Counted from the stretch's first letter, positions 33,967 to 45,730 are shown. The stretch is DNA of 64,000 bases from Macrocystis pyrifera (GCA_031763025.1 JASSKH010000003.1:620001-684000), one strand, 5' to 3'. Numbers and translations: made by a program. Notes: generated by a model from the sequence alone, not told the origin.

Positions 33967-36900
33967 CTCACATTAACTCATGGCCACAGTACAAACAGTA
34001 CAATGCAATCCGTGGTCGCAGGACAGGCTCAAATAACTCTGTCTGGAGTGGAAGAATACCTCTGTACAAAATAAAAGAAACTAATCCCAAAAGAGATACA
34101 TTGTAACATACAGTAGTAAAGGACAACAATGCCGCTGACGTTCGCAAGTGAACTCTAGTCCACAAGAACCTTTTAGAAGGTCGAACTGCCTCCAGCCATC
34201 AATCCACCAGTTGCTACTTGACAACAAATAACCAGTCAGTAGCGCCAGAAACGAACGGTGATTCATAGGGCAGGGCCCTGTCAGCTCTAATCGGTACAAT
34301 ATGTACTGGCTGCGTCAATTGCCAGTGCACTGGGCCCGAACGGTGTACTGTTTCGGCGAAACCACGACCACTTGCCCCGCCCGGCTGGCAAGAGGACCTC
34401 ACCGGGGGCGCCCCCGGAGAACCCCCCCTGGAAGCGCCGTTTTTATTCTCGATATGATATGGCTTCACTATAAAGCCCATAAGGCTTTAATTTGCGTCAG
34501 GTTTCATATGCAATTTGTGGGTTGGCGGGATGGTATTATTGTCAGACTGATTGATTGGCCCGGGAAAAACGAGAAAAAATCAGATGAAGCATACCGTGAT
34601 GTGGTGGTGCAGGAGTGTACGGTAGACTCCGCACTGCAGAACGCAGCCTGGATAACGTGAAGGTTGGGATAAATATGCGCCTTTTCGTGTGCCCGAAGAC
34701 GGAAAATAAATAATTCACTTTATTTCCAGTACGAATTAATTAAATCCTAGTAGCCGGCACAGCTTCCACACCAGCAATGGGAGCAGCAGCGGGGCTCCTT
34801 GGCTGGCTCCTTCCGTAATTCGGCAGGGGCTCGGCCCCAGGGACGCCGTCAGGGTCCGCAGAGCCCATGCCATCAGTGGCTGAGGTAGCTTCCTTCGTCC
34901 ATCACTAGCATCACTAGCATCGTGCTCACGGTCTCCCTCCCTCTTTCCCGCTCTCTCCTCCTTTTCGCATACTCTCCCGGTACCCGGCGTCCGGCGCTGT
35001 ACTTTTTGAAGCGTTTCTGTTGTAGTTTTCTGGCTTTGCCGTGGAGCGTACGTAAGTCGTTAGTGTACTGGCAGCACTGGTAGCCCCCTTGGCCAGTACC
35101 CTGGTACAGCACTGGCGGTCCATACTGGACCATGGCCCGGTTCTGGTGCTTGACGTTTGACAGAAGTTACTGACTCGAACGTAACGAGACGTTCTACGTA
35201 AGTATTGCAATGCTTGTAAAACGAGATGAAGCGCGAGTCTTTTGTTTTCGCTCATTAGGTTAGGATTATTCGTTCATCAGGGTTATATTCCTCTCAAGCA
35301 CTCCAATGCAGGCGGTTGGGTTTGGGGTTTTGAGTCCGTAAATGCAAGATGCCAATCCTGGAACACCGATCAGGACCGGCTCCCGCTATGTGCAGGAGCA
35401 GCCTGCACCAAACTCTGTGCAGGTCGAGTGTCGTGTGTTTCAATCTTGCCCGTCGGCCCAGGCCAACCCGACCCCAGGCCTCGCACTAGCCCGAAGCCCA
35501 ACCCTTTGCTGGGCTCGAGGTCGGCAGGGGCAGTCACGCGGCTCCGCCGCGCCGAGTGTTTTCTTGGCGTTTTCCACAAAACTTCGTGCGGCCGAAAGAC
35601 CGGCCTTGACCAACAAGACCCGCATGCTGTACAAAGTTTTGTGCAGGCCGCTCCTGCACACAGGTCGAGTCATCAGGACTCATTAATGTTTCAACCACTT
35701 GGATTGGCATGCAGCGGGACCGTCAATACCCAGCAGTAGTAAGTGTTGCAGTAAGTATTGCATATTCGGGTAAGGCGATGACTACTGGTACTGCTGGGTA
35801 GTATTGATAACCTACAGTAGTGAAAGTTTAAGTTTGTGTATGTTGGAAAGTCAACCTTTCCACACATAGGACAGACAGACCAGATGGACAACTCCCACTT
35901 GATGATGGATGTCTTTCAAGGCAGATCGATTCCCGATCTTGAATGGTTTATAGCTCATTTTGCGGAGTGGGACCCCTGTAATCTGCATGATCGAGCACAT
36001 GTTTCATGGGTTGGATCTGTACTGTTCAGACATGGCCTGTAAAACCTCTCACAATGGCAGCTGATGAACTAGATGATCGATTGCTGTAGATAGATAGATC
36101 ATGATTTGTCGGACGCGTTTTGTCCTTTCCGTACATGGTATCGAATGCGTTATGCTCTCCATCCCCTGGCATCTCTGTGTTTTTGTACCATGTACTACTG
36201 TGGTATTTTTTATGCTGATCCTGGAGGATTTTTTTTCCGACGTATTTACAGTGTTACACAGAGTATTGTACCTGGTATCGATAAATACATTTTACGTAGC
36301 ATATCGATATATCAACTGGAATACCTGCACTTCAGTATACCGCTCTGGCCGGGAATATAACCTCCGTTTTGTACTGTGAAAAGCATCAGTACTATTAATA
36401 TCAATATATTAAGAGTATCAATGCTATTAATAGTATCAGAGTCCAAACGGTATTTTATGCGGAGACTATTAATAGTATCATGTTTTGTTTTTCGATGGTA
36501 CCGAATTCGGTTCTCGTTCGCTACCCATCACTTCATAGACTCCTATATCTATATAAATATACCTGGTATTTGATACTTGTATGGTATACTACTCTACGTA
36601 GACGGAAAGATAATGGTCTTCATATTTCTAACCCAGGGGTAATTACCTGGTACGTTTTCGGTCGCAGCGACGACTCGTTGCCACTGACGCGAGGCATGCT
36701 TCAAGGCAGGCGGTTCTATAACAGCCATCCAAGCTAACGCCCTCGAGAGTACTCCACGTGTACATATATACGTATATACTGTACTCTATGTGTACGTATC
36801 GTATGCAAACGTCTTTGGGGCTGTTGCCGGAGATTTCGATTCCGCAGTCTTGTCATAAGTGTGCCCACAGTCGGGAGTAGTCGAGGGTCTCCTCCGTCAA

Positions 36901-39900
36901 CCACTCCTTTTTTTTTTTTTTTTTTAACGTTCTAGTTATGCCTCGGCCTTATAGCGTGGTCGCTTTGAGAAACAAGTTAAAGAATGTGACGGCTGCATGG
37001 CCAGATGCATGCCCACAGGTGTCGTCACGCCCTTCAGCTCTAAGCTCCCACTTCCAAAAATATCAAGGTGTCCCGGCGTCAATTATCAATCATCAATCAC
37101 GACACGTCCGTGTACCTGTTCGACCGTCCACAACAACATGGCGGCATCCTCTATGCCTGAGACCCCACCCTACTCTTCTCCTGAGATTCGGGGTCGATGC
37201 CCGTCGTCGCTTCCTTTGGCCCCCCCTACGAGTATGCGCCTCAAGCCTCCCTCGGCCTACTTCCGAGCTAGACGATGATGCTCGAACCAGGGAACTCGCT
37301 CCTAATTTGGTCTCCCAACGGGCCGGTCAGGTCCGCCAGAACCGTCTCTCGTGGGATCCCAACCTGGTTTCCCAATATAGGTATTGTCCTCGCTTCCGCC
37401 GGTGGCAGCGGTGCCCTGGAGCGAGAGGATCGTTTCATGATAGCCATGGGCGGAAGCGAGGACAGTGTCCCCTGCCATTGGGAATAGGGATGGAATTCCG
37501 CTTGAGGTTGTGGTGGTTCTTACTGGCTGGCCCGTTGACAGACCCAATCAGGAGTGCGTTCTTCGTTTCGATCATCATCTTCAAAACGGGAGCGGGAGGG
37601 AGGGAGGGAGGGAGGGTTGCCATGGTTGCCATGGTTGCCATGGACGAAAACGAGGAGAATGCCTACTTTTGGTGGGAACAGGGTTGGGGGGAACAGGTTA
37701 TGGCTTGCTTCACCGGCCGGTTTTTGGCACAACGAGAGAGGAGTGGCTTCCCTGAATGGAGCATCGTCGCCCAGCTCGGAAGAGGGCAAAGGTGTTGGGT
37801 CGGCGGAAGGCACGTTCTTTTTTAACAGCCGCCACGAAACTCCCCACGCTGTTGCGGGGGGGGGGGGGCATAGCAATACACGGTGCCAGGTATTACTTAA
37901 TATTGCATATTAATGGTAATCAGACCACACGACGGGCCGAAAAACCATGTATCCCCTTGATGTTTTTACACCCTAATTGTTTTATGATTACGATATTGTG
38001 ACCACTACCCGCAATACTGTATGAAATGAGGCTACCGAGGTCTTGCCGGATCATTACTGCAGTTGACTGTCAATGCGTTCTACGAAGCTCTCGCGCGAAA
38101 TATTCTGGACGATACTAGAGGTGTCTGGGTCACCAATCACGAAGCGCACAACTTTTCGCGGGACTCTTGATCTGTATCCGGCCTCTTCATATGCGCTGGG
38201 CCTCTTGACGTGTTTTCAACCTTGTTTGTTAGAAGACTGCACGTGCCGTTTTGAGTCGGCTTGCAATGCACAGACTGCTGTGGACTGTAGACCGCGATGG
38301 ACCCTGTGCCCTGTGAGTGGATTGCTGCCGTTCATTGCCTGGTGACGGTCGAGTGTTTTGTAACAGGTCCACGTTTTGTGCCAGGAAAACGAAAAGCATT
38401 CCTCAGCAGTGAAACTGTGATTCGATCAGGTTGGACTTGTCGCCCTCGATCACGATACGGTTTCAGTCGATACTGAACCAAATTATGTGGCTACAGCATG
38501 AAATATTCATACTATTTTCGGCCTATCGGACCTCGGCTTCTTACATACGGATCTCGGCCCATCGTAAGGCCGAATACAGCATACAGTTTACAGCACCGAC
38601 ATCAGCGTCCGCATTAATTCGCACATCCACACTCTCCTCTGTCGATGGCTACGTCCTCAACAGGTACACACAATCCATCCCCCATCCCATCTCTTCCATT
38701 GTATCCCATTCCATCCCATGCCTTCTCATCCCAGCCCTTCCCGTTCGATCACATTCCATCACATCACATAAGATCCCAACCCAACCCACCCCACAGCCCC
38801 CCATCCCATTACATCTCACTTCATACCAACCCATCCCACCGAATCCGTCCCCATGCCATCATATCCGATCCCATCCCATGCCGTCCCATTCCATGCCATC
38901 CCGTCCCTTCCCTTCCCATAACGTCACATCCCGTCCCATGCCATGCCGTTCCATCCTATCCCATAACATTCCGCCCGGGCACATGACATCCCATCCCATG
39001 CTCTTCTCCCATCCGAATAACATCCTATCCTATCCAACCCCCATCACATGCCATCCCATCCCATCACACAATAAATAACATATGCGGATGCCGCGTGCTC
39101 TCCCTACTTCGTACCAGGTATACATTATACGTGTATTATGGTTAATGTTCAGCAGGTACCAGATACCAGATACCAGATACCAGACGCATTCTTTGTTGTT
39201 GTTGGGGTTATGTCTGTACTGCCTACGATGACGATTAATATTAATAGTGCAAACCAAGACGTAGTGCGGAATTTGCAAACCTCTTCAATTTATTGCAAAT
39301 CTTCTTTTGTTTGGTGGCAACGTTTTTATGTACCGTCACAGGTATCGTTCTTTGGTGCGATGAACATGCTCGGCCTGGCCAAAAGGGTGAACGCGCGCAT
39401 CCTCCAAGCGTCGACGAGCGAGGTGAGGAGTATGGAGGGAGCGGGAGAAGGGGGGGGGGGGGGGGGGGGGGGGGGGGTCTGTTATGGGATGTCTGTCCCG
39501 TAACGGTTGAACTCTAATGATTCGGGCTTGTCGCCGATTTTAAGAGGGTTGTGTGATTGACTCGACTCAGACCGATTGCTGCACTCGGTGAGGGCGGTGG
39601 CAATGGATCGCTGGCACCACGCGGACGATTTTTTTTTGCCGCTTGCTTCAATCCGGTCCTACTACTGCTACGAATACTATTAGTACTATTATTGTATCTG
39701 CTAGTGCTACTACTTCGTGCTTCTACTATTAATACTACTGTACTATTACGGGAGTCCATAGTTAACAGGACCTATGGTACACACAAAAACCTATATATTA
39801 ACCTATTTTTACTAACAAAATTTGGTCCCATTAACTATGGACCCCCGTAATACTATTAAATCTACTATTACTGTTAATAGTGTGACAATATTTGAGTAGT

Positions 39901-42900
39901 ACGTGTGCCGTGTGTCCCGATTTATTACAAATGGGAACATGGCTATTAATAGTTACTTGCGGCATCGAACATTACCGCGTACCCCCCCCCCTGAGTGCTC
40001 CGCCTGGAAAGGGATGCGTGCTCAATGGTCAAATAGCTGAGGCAAGCAACAAATGAGTACGCCCCCCCCCCCCCCCCCCCCCCTCAGTGCCTTAGCGTAA
40101 ACTAGGTGTGTCTATATTTGGAGTAGGAACGGTGCTAGGAAAGGTGCTAGGAACGGTGCTCCTTCTCCAAAGGGATGCGTGGTCAATGCTCAAATGACTA
40201 AGGCAAGAAACAAGTGAGTACCCCCCCCCCCCACTCGACGCTCGCACACACCCTTGCTTGCTTACTTAACGTTGTCTGCTTCAAGGTGTATGGGGACGCC
40301 CAGGAGAGCCCTCAGACGGAGTCTTACTGGGGCAATGTGAACTGCCACGGTAAGACTGCTAACGTTGACATTAAGCGCTACAGTATGCTACACTTGTTTC
40401 AAGTCGTTTGTTTCAAGAACCGTGGGTGCGCTTCTGAAAACGTCAAGCTTGCCAAATTTACGCCGCTCTCCCATGGAAATAGTGTGGGACAGTATTTTCA
40501 GTATTAGATTGATCATAAATAAATGCTATATTGCTATGACGGGCGACGATAGTAATCAGGACCCATCATCTACACAAAAACCTATATGTTGCAGTATTTT
40601 CTGTCAGCATATTTGGACCCGATTACTATTTTCCAACGTAATGTTATTAGTAGTGATGATAAAAGGGTCACCCTTGCCCTTGGTCTCTGCCATACTTGCA
40701 CCAAAGTGTGCACGTGCATTGTCATCTGTTACCGGTATGTGTTTTGTTTTTCGATGTACTTGTCGTGTTTCCTTCTACATTGTGGAACGTTGATTGAGTC
40801 CTCGGCTGTTAGATTTTCGGCGATGATTAATATTCACGAAAGCAGCAAAAGCGACAATAATACAAGCAGCCATAGCACTGGTCGAGCATTTGCCATTGCC
40901 AGAAAGTCCGTTAAGATTGGCGAGAGTTCACCCAACTTTTGCTCGCGCGGATCGGCGTTTGTTCGTCAAACACGTACGGTTATCCATGCCTACGTGGTAC
41001 TATTAGTAAAAGCTTGCAGCAATACTTTTAGAATATCTGTAGACTACTGTAATATAACTACAGCAGTAGTACCTTGTATTGCTAATACTACGGAGGGCTT
41101 TGTGTACCGGTGTATCGTACCGAACTCACATCATTATAGTATCCTGAGCGAGGTTTGCGACTATTAACCGCAATGCATCCGGTAGCCGTCTCACTCTTTC
41201 ACCAGAGTTTTTGTAGAACATTCCTTCTCAGTGCAAGATGTCCAGCCCGAGCGAGCGTTCCTGTTACTTCCTACCGGTGTTCAATATGAGAAAATGAAAA
41301 TAGTAAAATTGATGTCCTTTCAATCGACCAGGGCGGTTTAGGCTGTATCAACTGCTGAGAGCGCCTCGGGAGCTCCTCGTATAGTAGTAGTAGTGTTATT
41401 GACGAGGCGAATCCTGAGAGCGCGTAGGGTGGGTAGACGCAATTCAACGCGAGTCGAAGAGGAAACAAAGGGCTGGAGTCTTCTCTGTCTTGTCTGTCGC
41501 GATAAAAAAGGGCGAGAGACGTACCGTCGTGGAGAGGGGGGGGGCGCCTGCCGTGTGACCGCGGATCTGACGTACGACTAGGGAGGGGGAGAAAGAAGGA
41601 CCGATATAACCAATTAACGGAATATATATATATATGTGTCCGTGGTGTACATGTAGATCTATGCTGCAGGCGTCCTATAGTATTCAGGTAGTGACACCAA
41701 GTGCTATTCCTTGTGTCCTTCGAATTGTCCGGTTTGGTGCAACAGGGGTCCGGGCTTGCTACGACGAGGGGAAGCGGGTGGCGGAGACTCTCTGTTTGGA
41801 TTTCCACCGTCAGCACAACATCGCCGTCCGCGTTGCTCGGATATTCAACACCTTCGGGCCCGGGATGCACCCATACGGTACGAGCAGAGTCTTATCAATA
41901 ATCCTATCTAACGGTCAGAAAATATTTCACGCCTCGGACATATCATGTACAGATCATGTACAGATAGATCATCTAGATCATTTAATTCCTCACCTGCCGT
42001 TGTGAGATGCTGTGTAGGATATATCTATCTATCTATCTGTACAGTACAGATCCAGCCCAGGAAACACGTGCTAGATCGTGCCAGTTGTACGACCCGGCGA
42101 CATGATGAGCTAGATATACAGATCGTCTGCCCTGAAAGATCTAGATCATCTGTATGCTCTATCTGTAGATGATCTGTCCAAGCTATGAGATCTTTTAGTG
42201 GTGTTCATTAGTAGTCTGGATGCAGCACGTATGATAACCCTTCTCCACAGTATTGGACCGTATTTAACATGAGCGCGCAGCAGAGCATGTCGTGTTCTGC
42301 GATACCAGGTACCAGGTATGATATTTCTGTGAGTTGATGGACGGGAGTGGGACCTCTGTTGTTGTTGCTCTCTTCTCCTCTGTGCGTTGCAGACGGTCGC
42401 GTGGTGAGCAACTTCATCATGCAGGCCTTGAGCGGAGAAGACATTACCATCTACGGGGACGGTGGCCAGACCCGCTCGTTCTGCTTTGTCGACGATCTCA
42501 TCGAGGGCCTGGTCAGGCTCATGAACAACGAGACCGAGGTGAGGTCAGCGAGTTGAAAAATGGAATCTCCCAACAATGTGGGGCTATCACGGAGTATGAT
42601 ACAATGAACTGAACGTGCGGTAGCGCATATACGAAGTACCGCTCAGGGGGAGAATAGTCTAGGATCTATCCACTCGCACGGAAAGCATGTCTCGTCTGGG
42701 TTGGTTAGATCTTTGCCGCGTGCGCGCCTAGGTTCCCGCAGTAAACCTCACCTTCTCCGTCTCTAACACAAGCTATTCGTCAAGTTGCGGGGGCTCAGCG
42801 GCCACTCCTGTGCTTCATGCGACCAGACGATGGTGATGAGCACACCCGGAATGCGTGGTGGCCACAAGGCAAAGGCAAGCACTTTCACAGCAGGGAAGAT

Positions 42901-45730
42901 GTGCCTGGTACGCAGGAACGATGCCGTCGTACTACTAATAGATACGGCCGCCACGACAGCAGCACGCAGCAGCACCTACGAACGAAAAGAAGAGCTCATA
43001 ATTTCAGAGTCGACTTCCACACTGGACACGCGTGAACACGCGAAGCCTTTCTCATAACGCTGAATTTAGTCGAGGACGTATAGTACCCTGCTTCATGCAC
43101 GAGTTTGGGTGCCTTACACATGGATCTGAGTGTCTCACAAGTGAATCTGGGGCTCTCGTCCAAAATCAGGATTTATGGGGAAGTGAGGCGTGCTGTATCC
43201 GCCAAGCAAAGCCAAGGGAGGGGCGAGAAGAACCGACCCGCGGGTCGGGTGGGTCATGACCGGTAAAGAGCACTGCTATTTTTCGTTTTTCAGCCGGAGA
43301 ATGGCACGTAAGAGACACGCCCATGAGGTTTTGACCAGCGGAACGAGATGATGCCCATGTACCCAGTCGGTAATCCTCTTTCCCCACCCCCGCCGCTGCT
43401 TTAATGGCATGATGATGCTGGGTATTTCCTGTTCAGATCGGACCGATGAATATTGGGAACCCGACCGAGTTCACGATCAAGCAGCTGGCGGAGATGACGA
43501 TCAGACTCACCAATTCCTCGAGCAGGATCATCTACAAGCCGCTTCCGCAGGTCCCGTATTTTTTTGTTGCTCGTGTTGTTTGATGGTTTCATGTAAACCT
43601 GGTTGGGTGTTTGTGGCGATCGGTGGGATGTCGGGATACATCTAGAAGATACTCACTGTAGATATGCACTCCGTAGCCGCTATTGTCAAATATTTCATTG
43701 ACCTTTTCGCGCTATAAAAAACCATGGCGCGGAGCATGTCACAGCGGACAGAGACGGGGGGTGCAAGCTGCTTTCAGACTCCGGATCTGTTACGACGAAA
43801 CAAGGGGCCAGTGTTGTAGGTATGGGCAAAACCTTGACGATAAAAAACGAAAGAAAATAGTGGCAGGCGTTCTTTTTATGCTTCACAAAAGGAAGGGGCG
43901 TCGAATCGCTTGGCGTCGTTGAAGCGAACTACTGCTGCTGCCCAGCAAGGCGACCGCTGTATCGAGTGCTGAAGCAAATATCTCTCTTCTACCTCCTGTG
44001 CTTTCCTCCCCTGCCTGCATTTGTGCCAATCAGGCGCCTACATGACCTCCCTCGCCCACACGGTCTGGACGTGTGGTTTGGTGTGCGTTCTACAGAATTT
44101 ATCTTTTCTCGTGACTGCAGTATGGGTCCACGTACATGAAAGAACCAAATGATAACATCAGCCTACGTAAGGCTTTGGGAGGCGCTGAGAATTTCTGATT
44201 AAGAGGTGGTGCTCACCGGCGAGCGGTACACGGAATCCATAATAGCTTGTGCTCAAGACTGCTTAAGGATGGTGTCGCCATAAGGTTCTAGGTTCTAAGG
44301 CTTGCTGATGCTACCGTGAGTCATTCTTGGTGGTGGGCGTATATTGAAAATAAGACGTTCGCATGTGCACATTTCACGTAGTGTTCTGTGCGGCAGCTGG
44401 TTTATTTTGCTCAGGCTCCTTCTCTCTTTTTCTCCCCCTTGATGATGCTGATGATGATGTTGATCTTGGGATGACCCGGTTGTGTTTCCTCGTTTTCCCT
44501 TGACCTTGATGATTACAATGTTGACGATGATGGCGATCTCAGGACGACCCTAAGCAGCGCAGGCCCGACATTTCCTTCGCCAGGGAGGCGCTCGGTTGGC
44601 AGCCGACGGTTGAGCTGGAAGAGGGCCTCAAGAAAACCATTGACTATTTCAGGTGTGATGATGTGATGGGCACAAGCAGTTCCATTTTTTTTTTTCGGAG
44701 CATCAAAAGCGAAACCGGCCCCTAGCATGGACCTGATTCTACAATGCCAAAGTCATATTGGGATATTACAGTACAGTAGTTGCGATAATGAAAGGCTTTT
44801 CGACCGAAAGAATTGTTGGTTTTTTACCTTTTTGGAGAAAACTGCAGCCCCGTTTTGCGCACAAAGCACTCAAACTCCATGCAGTTTGTCCCCGAAACCG
44901 GACTGCAGTACCAGAAAGGTTCAAGGAAGGGCACCACCGCGGTAAACAGTTGCAAAACCTCCACCATCCACCAAAGCACACAAGTTGGCGACAGTCGAGA
45001 ATGTCCTGCGCTCCTCGAAGTCCTAGCGACAGCTATTATAATACTAGTATGGTAGGGCGGGGCATACACTCTCGCCCGGAGGGAGAGGTTAGAACGGAGC
45101 AGGAGTAGGTAAGAGTGCCGCGTGTCCCGCCGGACACAGCGGGGAATGGTGCTTCCTTCCTTCCTTCCTTCCTTATTTTCTTTCTTCCGGCTAGCTTTTT
45201 GTTTTTGTGTTCGGTGACAATGTCTTGACTTCGTGCTGGCGTCCGTGTTGGTGTTGCTGTCTGTGCTCGTGCAGTAATGTCGCCTGTTGGGTCTGTTGAT
45301 ACGTTCAAGCCGCTCTACACACCGAACAACACCACCACACAATACGACACAACATGACACAACACGGCTTGCCGCGTGCTTGTACTCATTGATGGTCGGG
45401 CACTGATTGCGCCTCTTCTCGATGCCTTAAGCCTTCGCATCGCTCAAACTGTTGTAATACATGGGAAAATATTTATATTTGCTGGTTTTATGTATGTTTC
45501 GCCCCAAGGCGGGGGGAGTTGTTGGCACACCGTGTTTTTACGCCGCCCTGATTGATACCGAGCTCTAATCGATGTCCTTTTTTTTTTTTTTCCCTGCCCC
45601 CGCCCCGGCCAGCCAACTCGACATGAGGAACTTTAAGAAGCCCACCACGCACAACGCGCACAAGAATTCTGACAAGGACAGGGAGAGGGCCGTGTCTAGG
45701 GCTGCCGCGCTCTCCACGCCTTCCTCCTAA
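28958..45730 (+). CDS. UXS: UDP-glucuronate decarboxylase (UDP-xylose synthase)
   Basis: It converts UDP-glucuronate to UDP-xylose using bound NAD. Eleven exons: 28958-29039, 29349-29413, 32517-32564, 33169-33312, 39342-39422, 40286-40349, 41746-41877, 42393-42538, 43437-43550, 44543-44652 and 45613-45730. They sum to 1104 bases, 367 residues plus TAA, with every junction in phase. Introns are GT-AG except intron 2, which is GC-AG (CAG/GCAAGT at 29414). This is a short-chain dehydrogenase fold: the NAD-binding motif TGGAGFLG is at residues 29-36, LDNYF at 53-57, RHDITEP at 77-83, catalytic STSE at 137-140, the Tyr-xxx-Lys pair in YDEGKR (Tyr167, Lys171), ARIFNT at 192-197, DGRVVSNF at 206-213, [15 protein letters not shown] in exon 8 and [10 protein letters not shown] at 293-302. 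There is no N-terminal signal or membrane segment, so it is a cytosolic form. Length matches plant cytosolic forms plus a basic 38-residue tail. The product feeds xylose-containing polysaccharides. Intron 4 is 6 kb and carries several insertions. Confidence 0.96.
29991..30050. repeat. Palindromic MITE (ACTGCAGTCC ends), copy b
   Basis: The left half is ACTGCAATCCCGTTTTGGGG, then ACAAACCACTT; a shortened right half reads GGTTTGGCCCCCAAAGGG. The right terminus is lost. In UXS intron 2. Confidence 0.65.
30121..30191. repeat. Palindromic MITE (ACTGCAGTCC ends), copy c
   Basis: It is bounded by ACTGCAGTCCCGATTTGGGG and CGGGACTGCAGTC, with a diverged centre. It lies 70 bp from copy b in the same intron. 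Confidence 0.7.
30584..30690 (+). mobile_element. 107-bp MITE, copy 2
   Basis: Starts ATTACGGGGGTCCATAGTTA and ends ACTATGGTCCCCCGTAAT: inverted repeats of about 28 bp. The flanks are TA. In UXS intron 2. Confidence 0.9.
31111..31268 (+). mobile_element. SINE-like repeat with poly(A) tail, copy 2
   Basis: From GCGCGATAAAAACCAAAGGC through TGACCACGGCTTGTCCAGAA to AAGTGATGATT, followed by about 30 A residues. It matches 6613-6745 in reverse and, in part, 49914-50000. The poly(A) tail at the 3' end is the signature of retroposition. No internal polymerase III boxes were confirmed. Confidence 0.65.
31735..31885 (+). repeat. Interspersed repeat, UXS introns 2 and 4 (first copy)
   Basis: The blocks CTTCCCGTTTAT, CCCTT, TGATCCGGGGTCACGTAGA, CTCTCCTCCCCCC and GTTCGTGCCTT recur in the same order at 33490-33650 in intron 4 (there TCAGATCCGGTGTGACATAG). 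By eye similarity is 70-80 percent. Type unknown. Confidence 0.55.
33490..33650 (+). repeat. Interspersed repeat, second copy
   Basis: Same ordered blocks as 31735-31885, with extra sequence between the CACATAG-like block and the C-rich block. In UXS intron 4. Confidence 0.55.
33791..33898 (+). mobile_element. 107-bp MITE, copy 3
   Basis: Starts ATTACGGGGGTCCATAGTTA, ends GTTAACTATGGTCCCCCGTA plus AT; 108 bp. In UXS intron 4. A (GTT)n microsatellite (33921-33966) follows directly. Confidence 0.9.
34402..34417. other. Perfect 16-bp GC palindrome
   Basis: CCGGGGGCGCCCCCGG is a perfect self-complementary 16-mer in UXS intron 4, surrounded by unique sequence. It could form a cruciform or a very stable RNA hairpin. 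Function unknown. Confidence 0.7.
35389..35660. mobile_element. Element with ~34-bp inverted ends
   Basis: TGTGCAGGAGCAGCCTGCAC at the left (continuing CAAACTCTGTGCAG) is matched in inverted orientation at the right end (CTGTACAAAGTTTTGTGCAG then GCCGCTCCTGCACA) with about four differences. The 272-bp unit is GC-rich in the middle. Only this copy was seen in the window. In UXS intron 4. Confidence 0.6.
36938..37825 (+). other. Long open frame over a direct and inverted repeat module (UXS intron 4)
   Basis: A 295-codon frame is open here, the longest in the window. The region consists of related ~110-230-bp modules: one on the plus strand near 37262-37440 and two inverted copies near 37420-37560 and 37562-37795, sharing TGTCCTCGCTTCCGCC, TCAACGGGCC-type and CTTCCGAGCTNGNCGA-type blocks. 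Peptides such as [12 protein letters not shown] (+) and [13 protein letters not shown] (-) correspond. No domain is recognised. It is bounded on the left by a T run (36908-36926) and on the right by a G run (37857-37868). It could be a decayed mobile element or a nested gene fragment. Coding status is doubtful. Confidence 0.35.
38660..39072 (+). repeat. CATCCCATCC minisatellite
   Basis: Some 400 bp of degenerate 5- and 10-base units (CCCAT, CATCCCATTC, CATGCCATCC). It lies in UXS intron 4. The open frame that crosses it (Pro, Ser, His-rich) is a by-product. Confidence 0.9.
39451..39477 (+). repeat. Poly(G) tract next to UXS exon 5 donor
   Basis: An uninterrupted run of 27 G begins 29 bases after the exon 5 donor (39423). 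Such runs are error-prone in assembly, and in RNA they can form G-quadruplexes close to a splice site. Confidence 0.9.
39745..39851 (+). mobile_element. 107-bp MITE, copy 4
   Basis: Starts ATTACGGGAGTCCATAGTTA, ends TTAACTATGGACCCCCGTAA plus T. In UXS intron 5, flanked by TACTATTAATA-type sequence. Confidence 0.9.
40001..40232 (+). repeat. Two homopolymer-flanked repeats (copies 2 and 3)
   Basis: GGGATGCGTGCTCAATGGTC (about 40010) and GGGATGCGTGGTCAATGCTC (40171) each continue into GCAAG(C/A)AACAA(A/G)TGAGTAC and a C run (40062-40083 and 40220-40232). They are tandem members of the family also found inverted at 17169. In UXS intron 5, just before exon 6. Confidence 0.75.
40536..40642 (+). 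mobile_element. 107-bp MITE, diverged copy
   Basis: Same 107-bp length and same order of blocks (GGACC..., ACAAAAACCTATAT, ATTTGGACCC, ...CGTAAT), but about a quarter of positions have changed, including in both terminal repeats. This is an old insertion in UXS intron 6. Confidence 0.7.
41928..42185. mobile_element. ~250-bp MITE (CTCGGACAGAT ends), copy b
   Basis: Starts CACGCCTCGGACATATCATG; ends GTAGATGATCTGTCCAAGC. The interior has GTACAGATCCAGCCC, CCCGGCGACATGATGAGCTA and GCCCTGAAAGATCTAGATCA in the family order. In UXS intron 7, starting 50 bp after exon 7. Confidence 0.8.
44841..44909. repeat. Palindromic MITE (ACTGCAGTCC ends), copy d
   Basis: ACTGCAGCCCCGTTTTGCGC at the left, CCGGACTGCAGT at the right. 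69 bp. In UXS intron 10. Confidence 0.75.

Noticed and set aside
38431-39078. 215-codon plus-strand open frame
   Set aside because: Mostly translation of the CATCCCATCC minisatellite (Pro/Ser/His strings).
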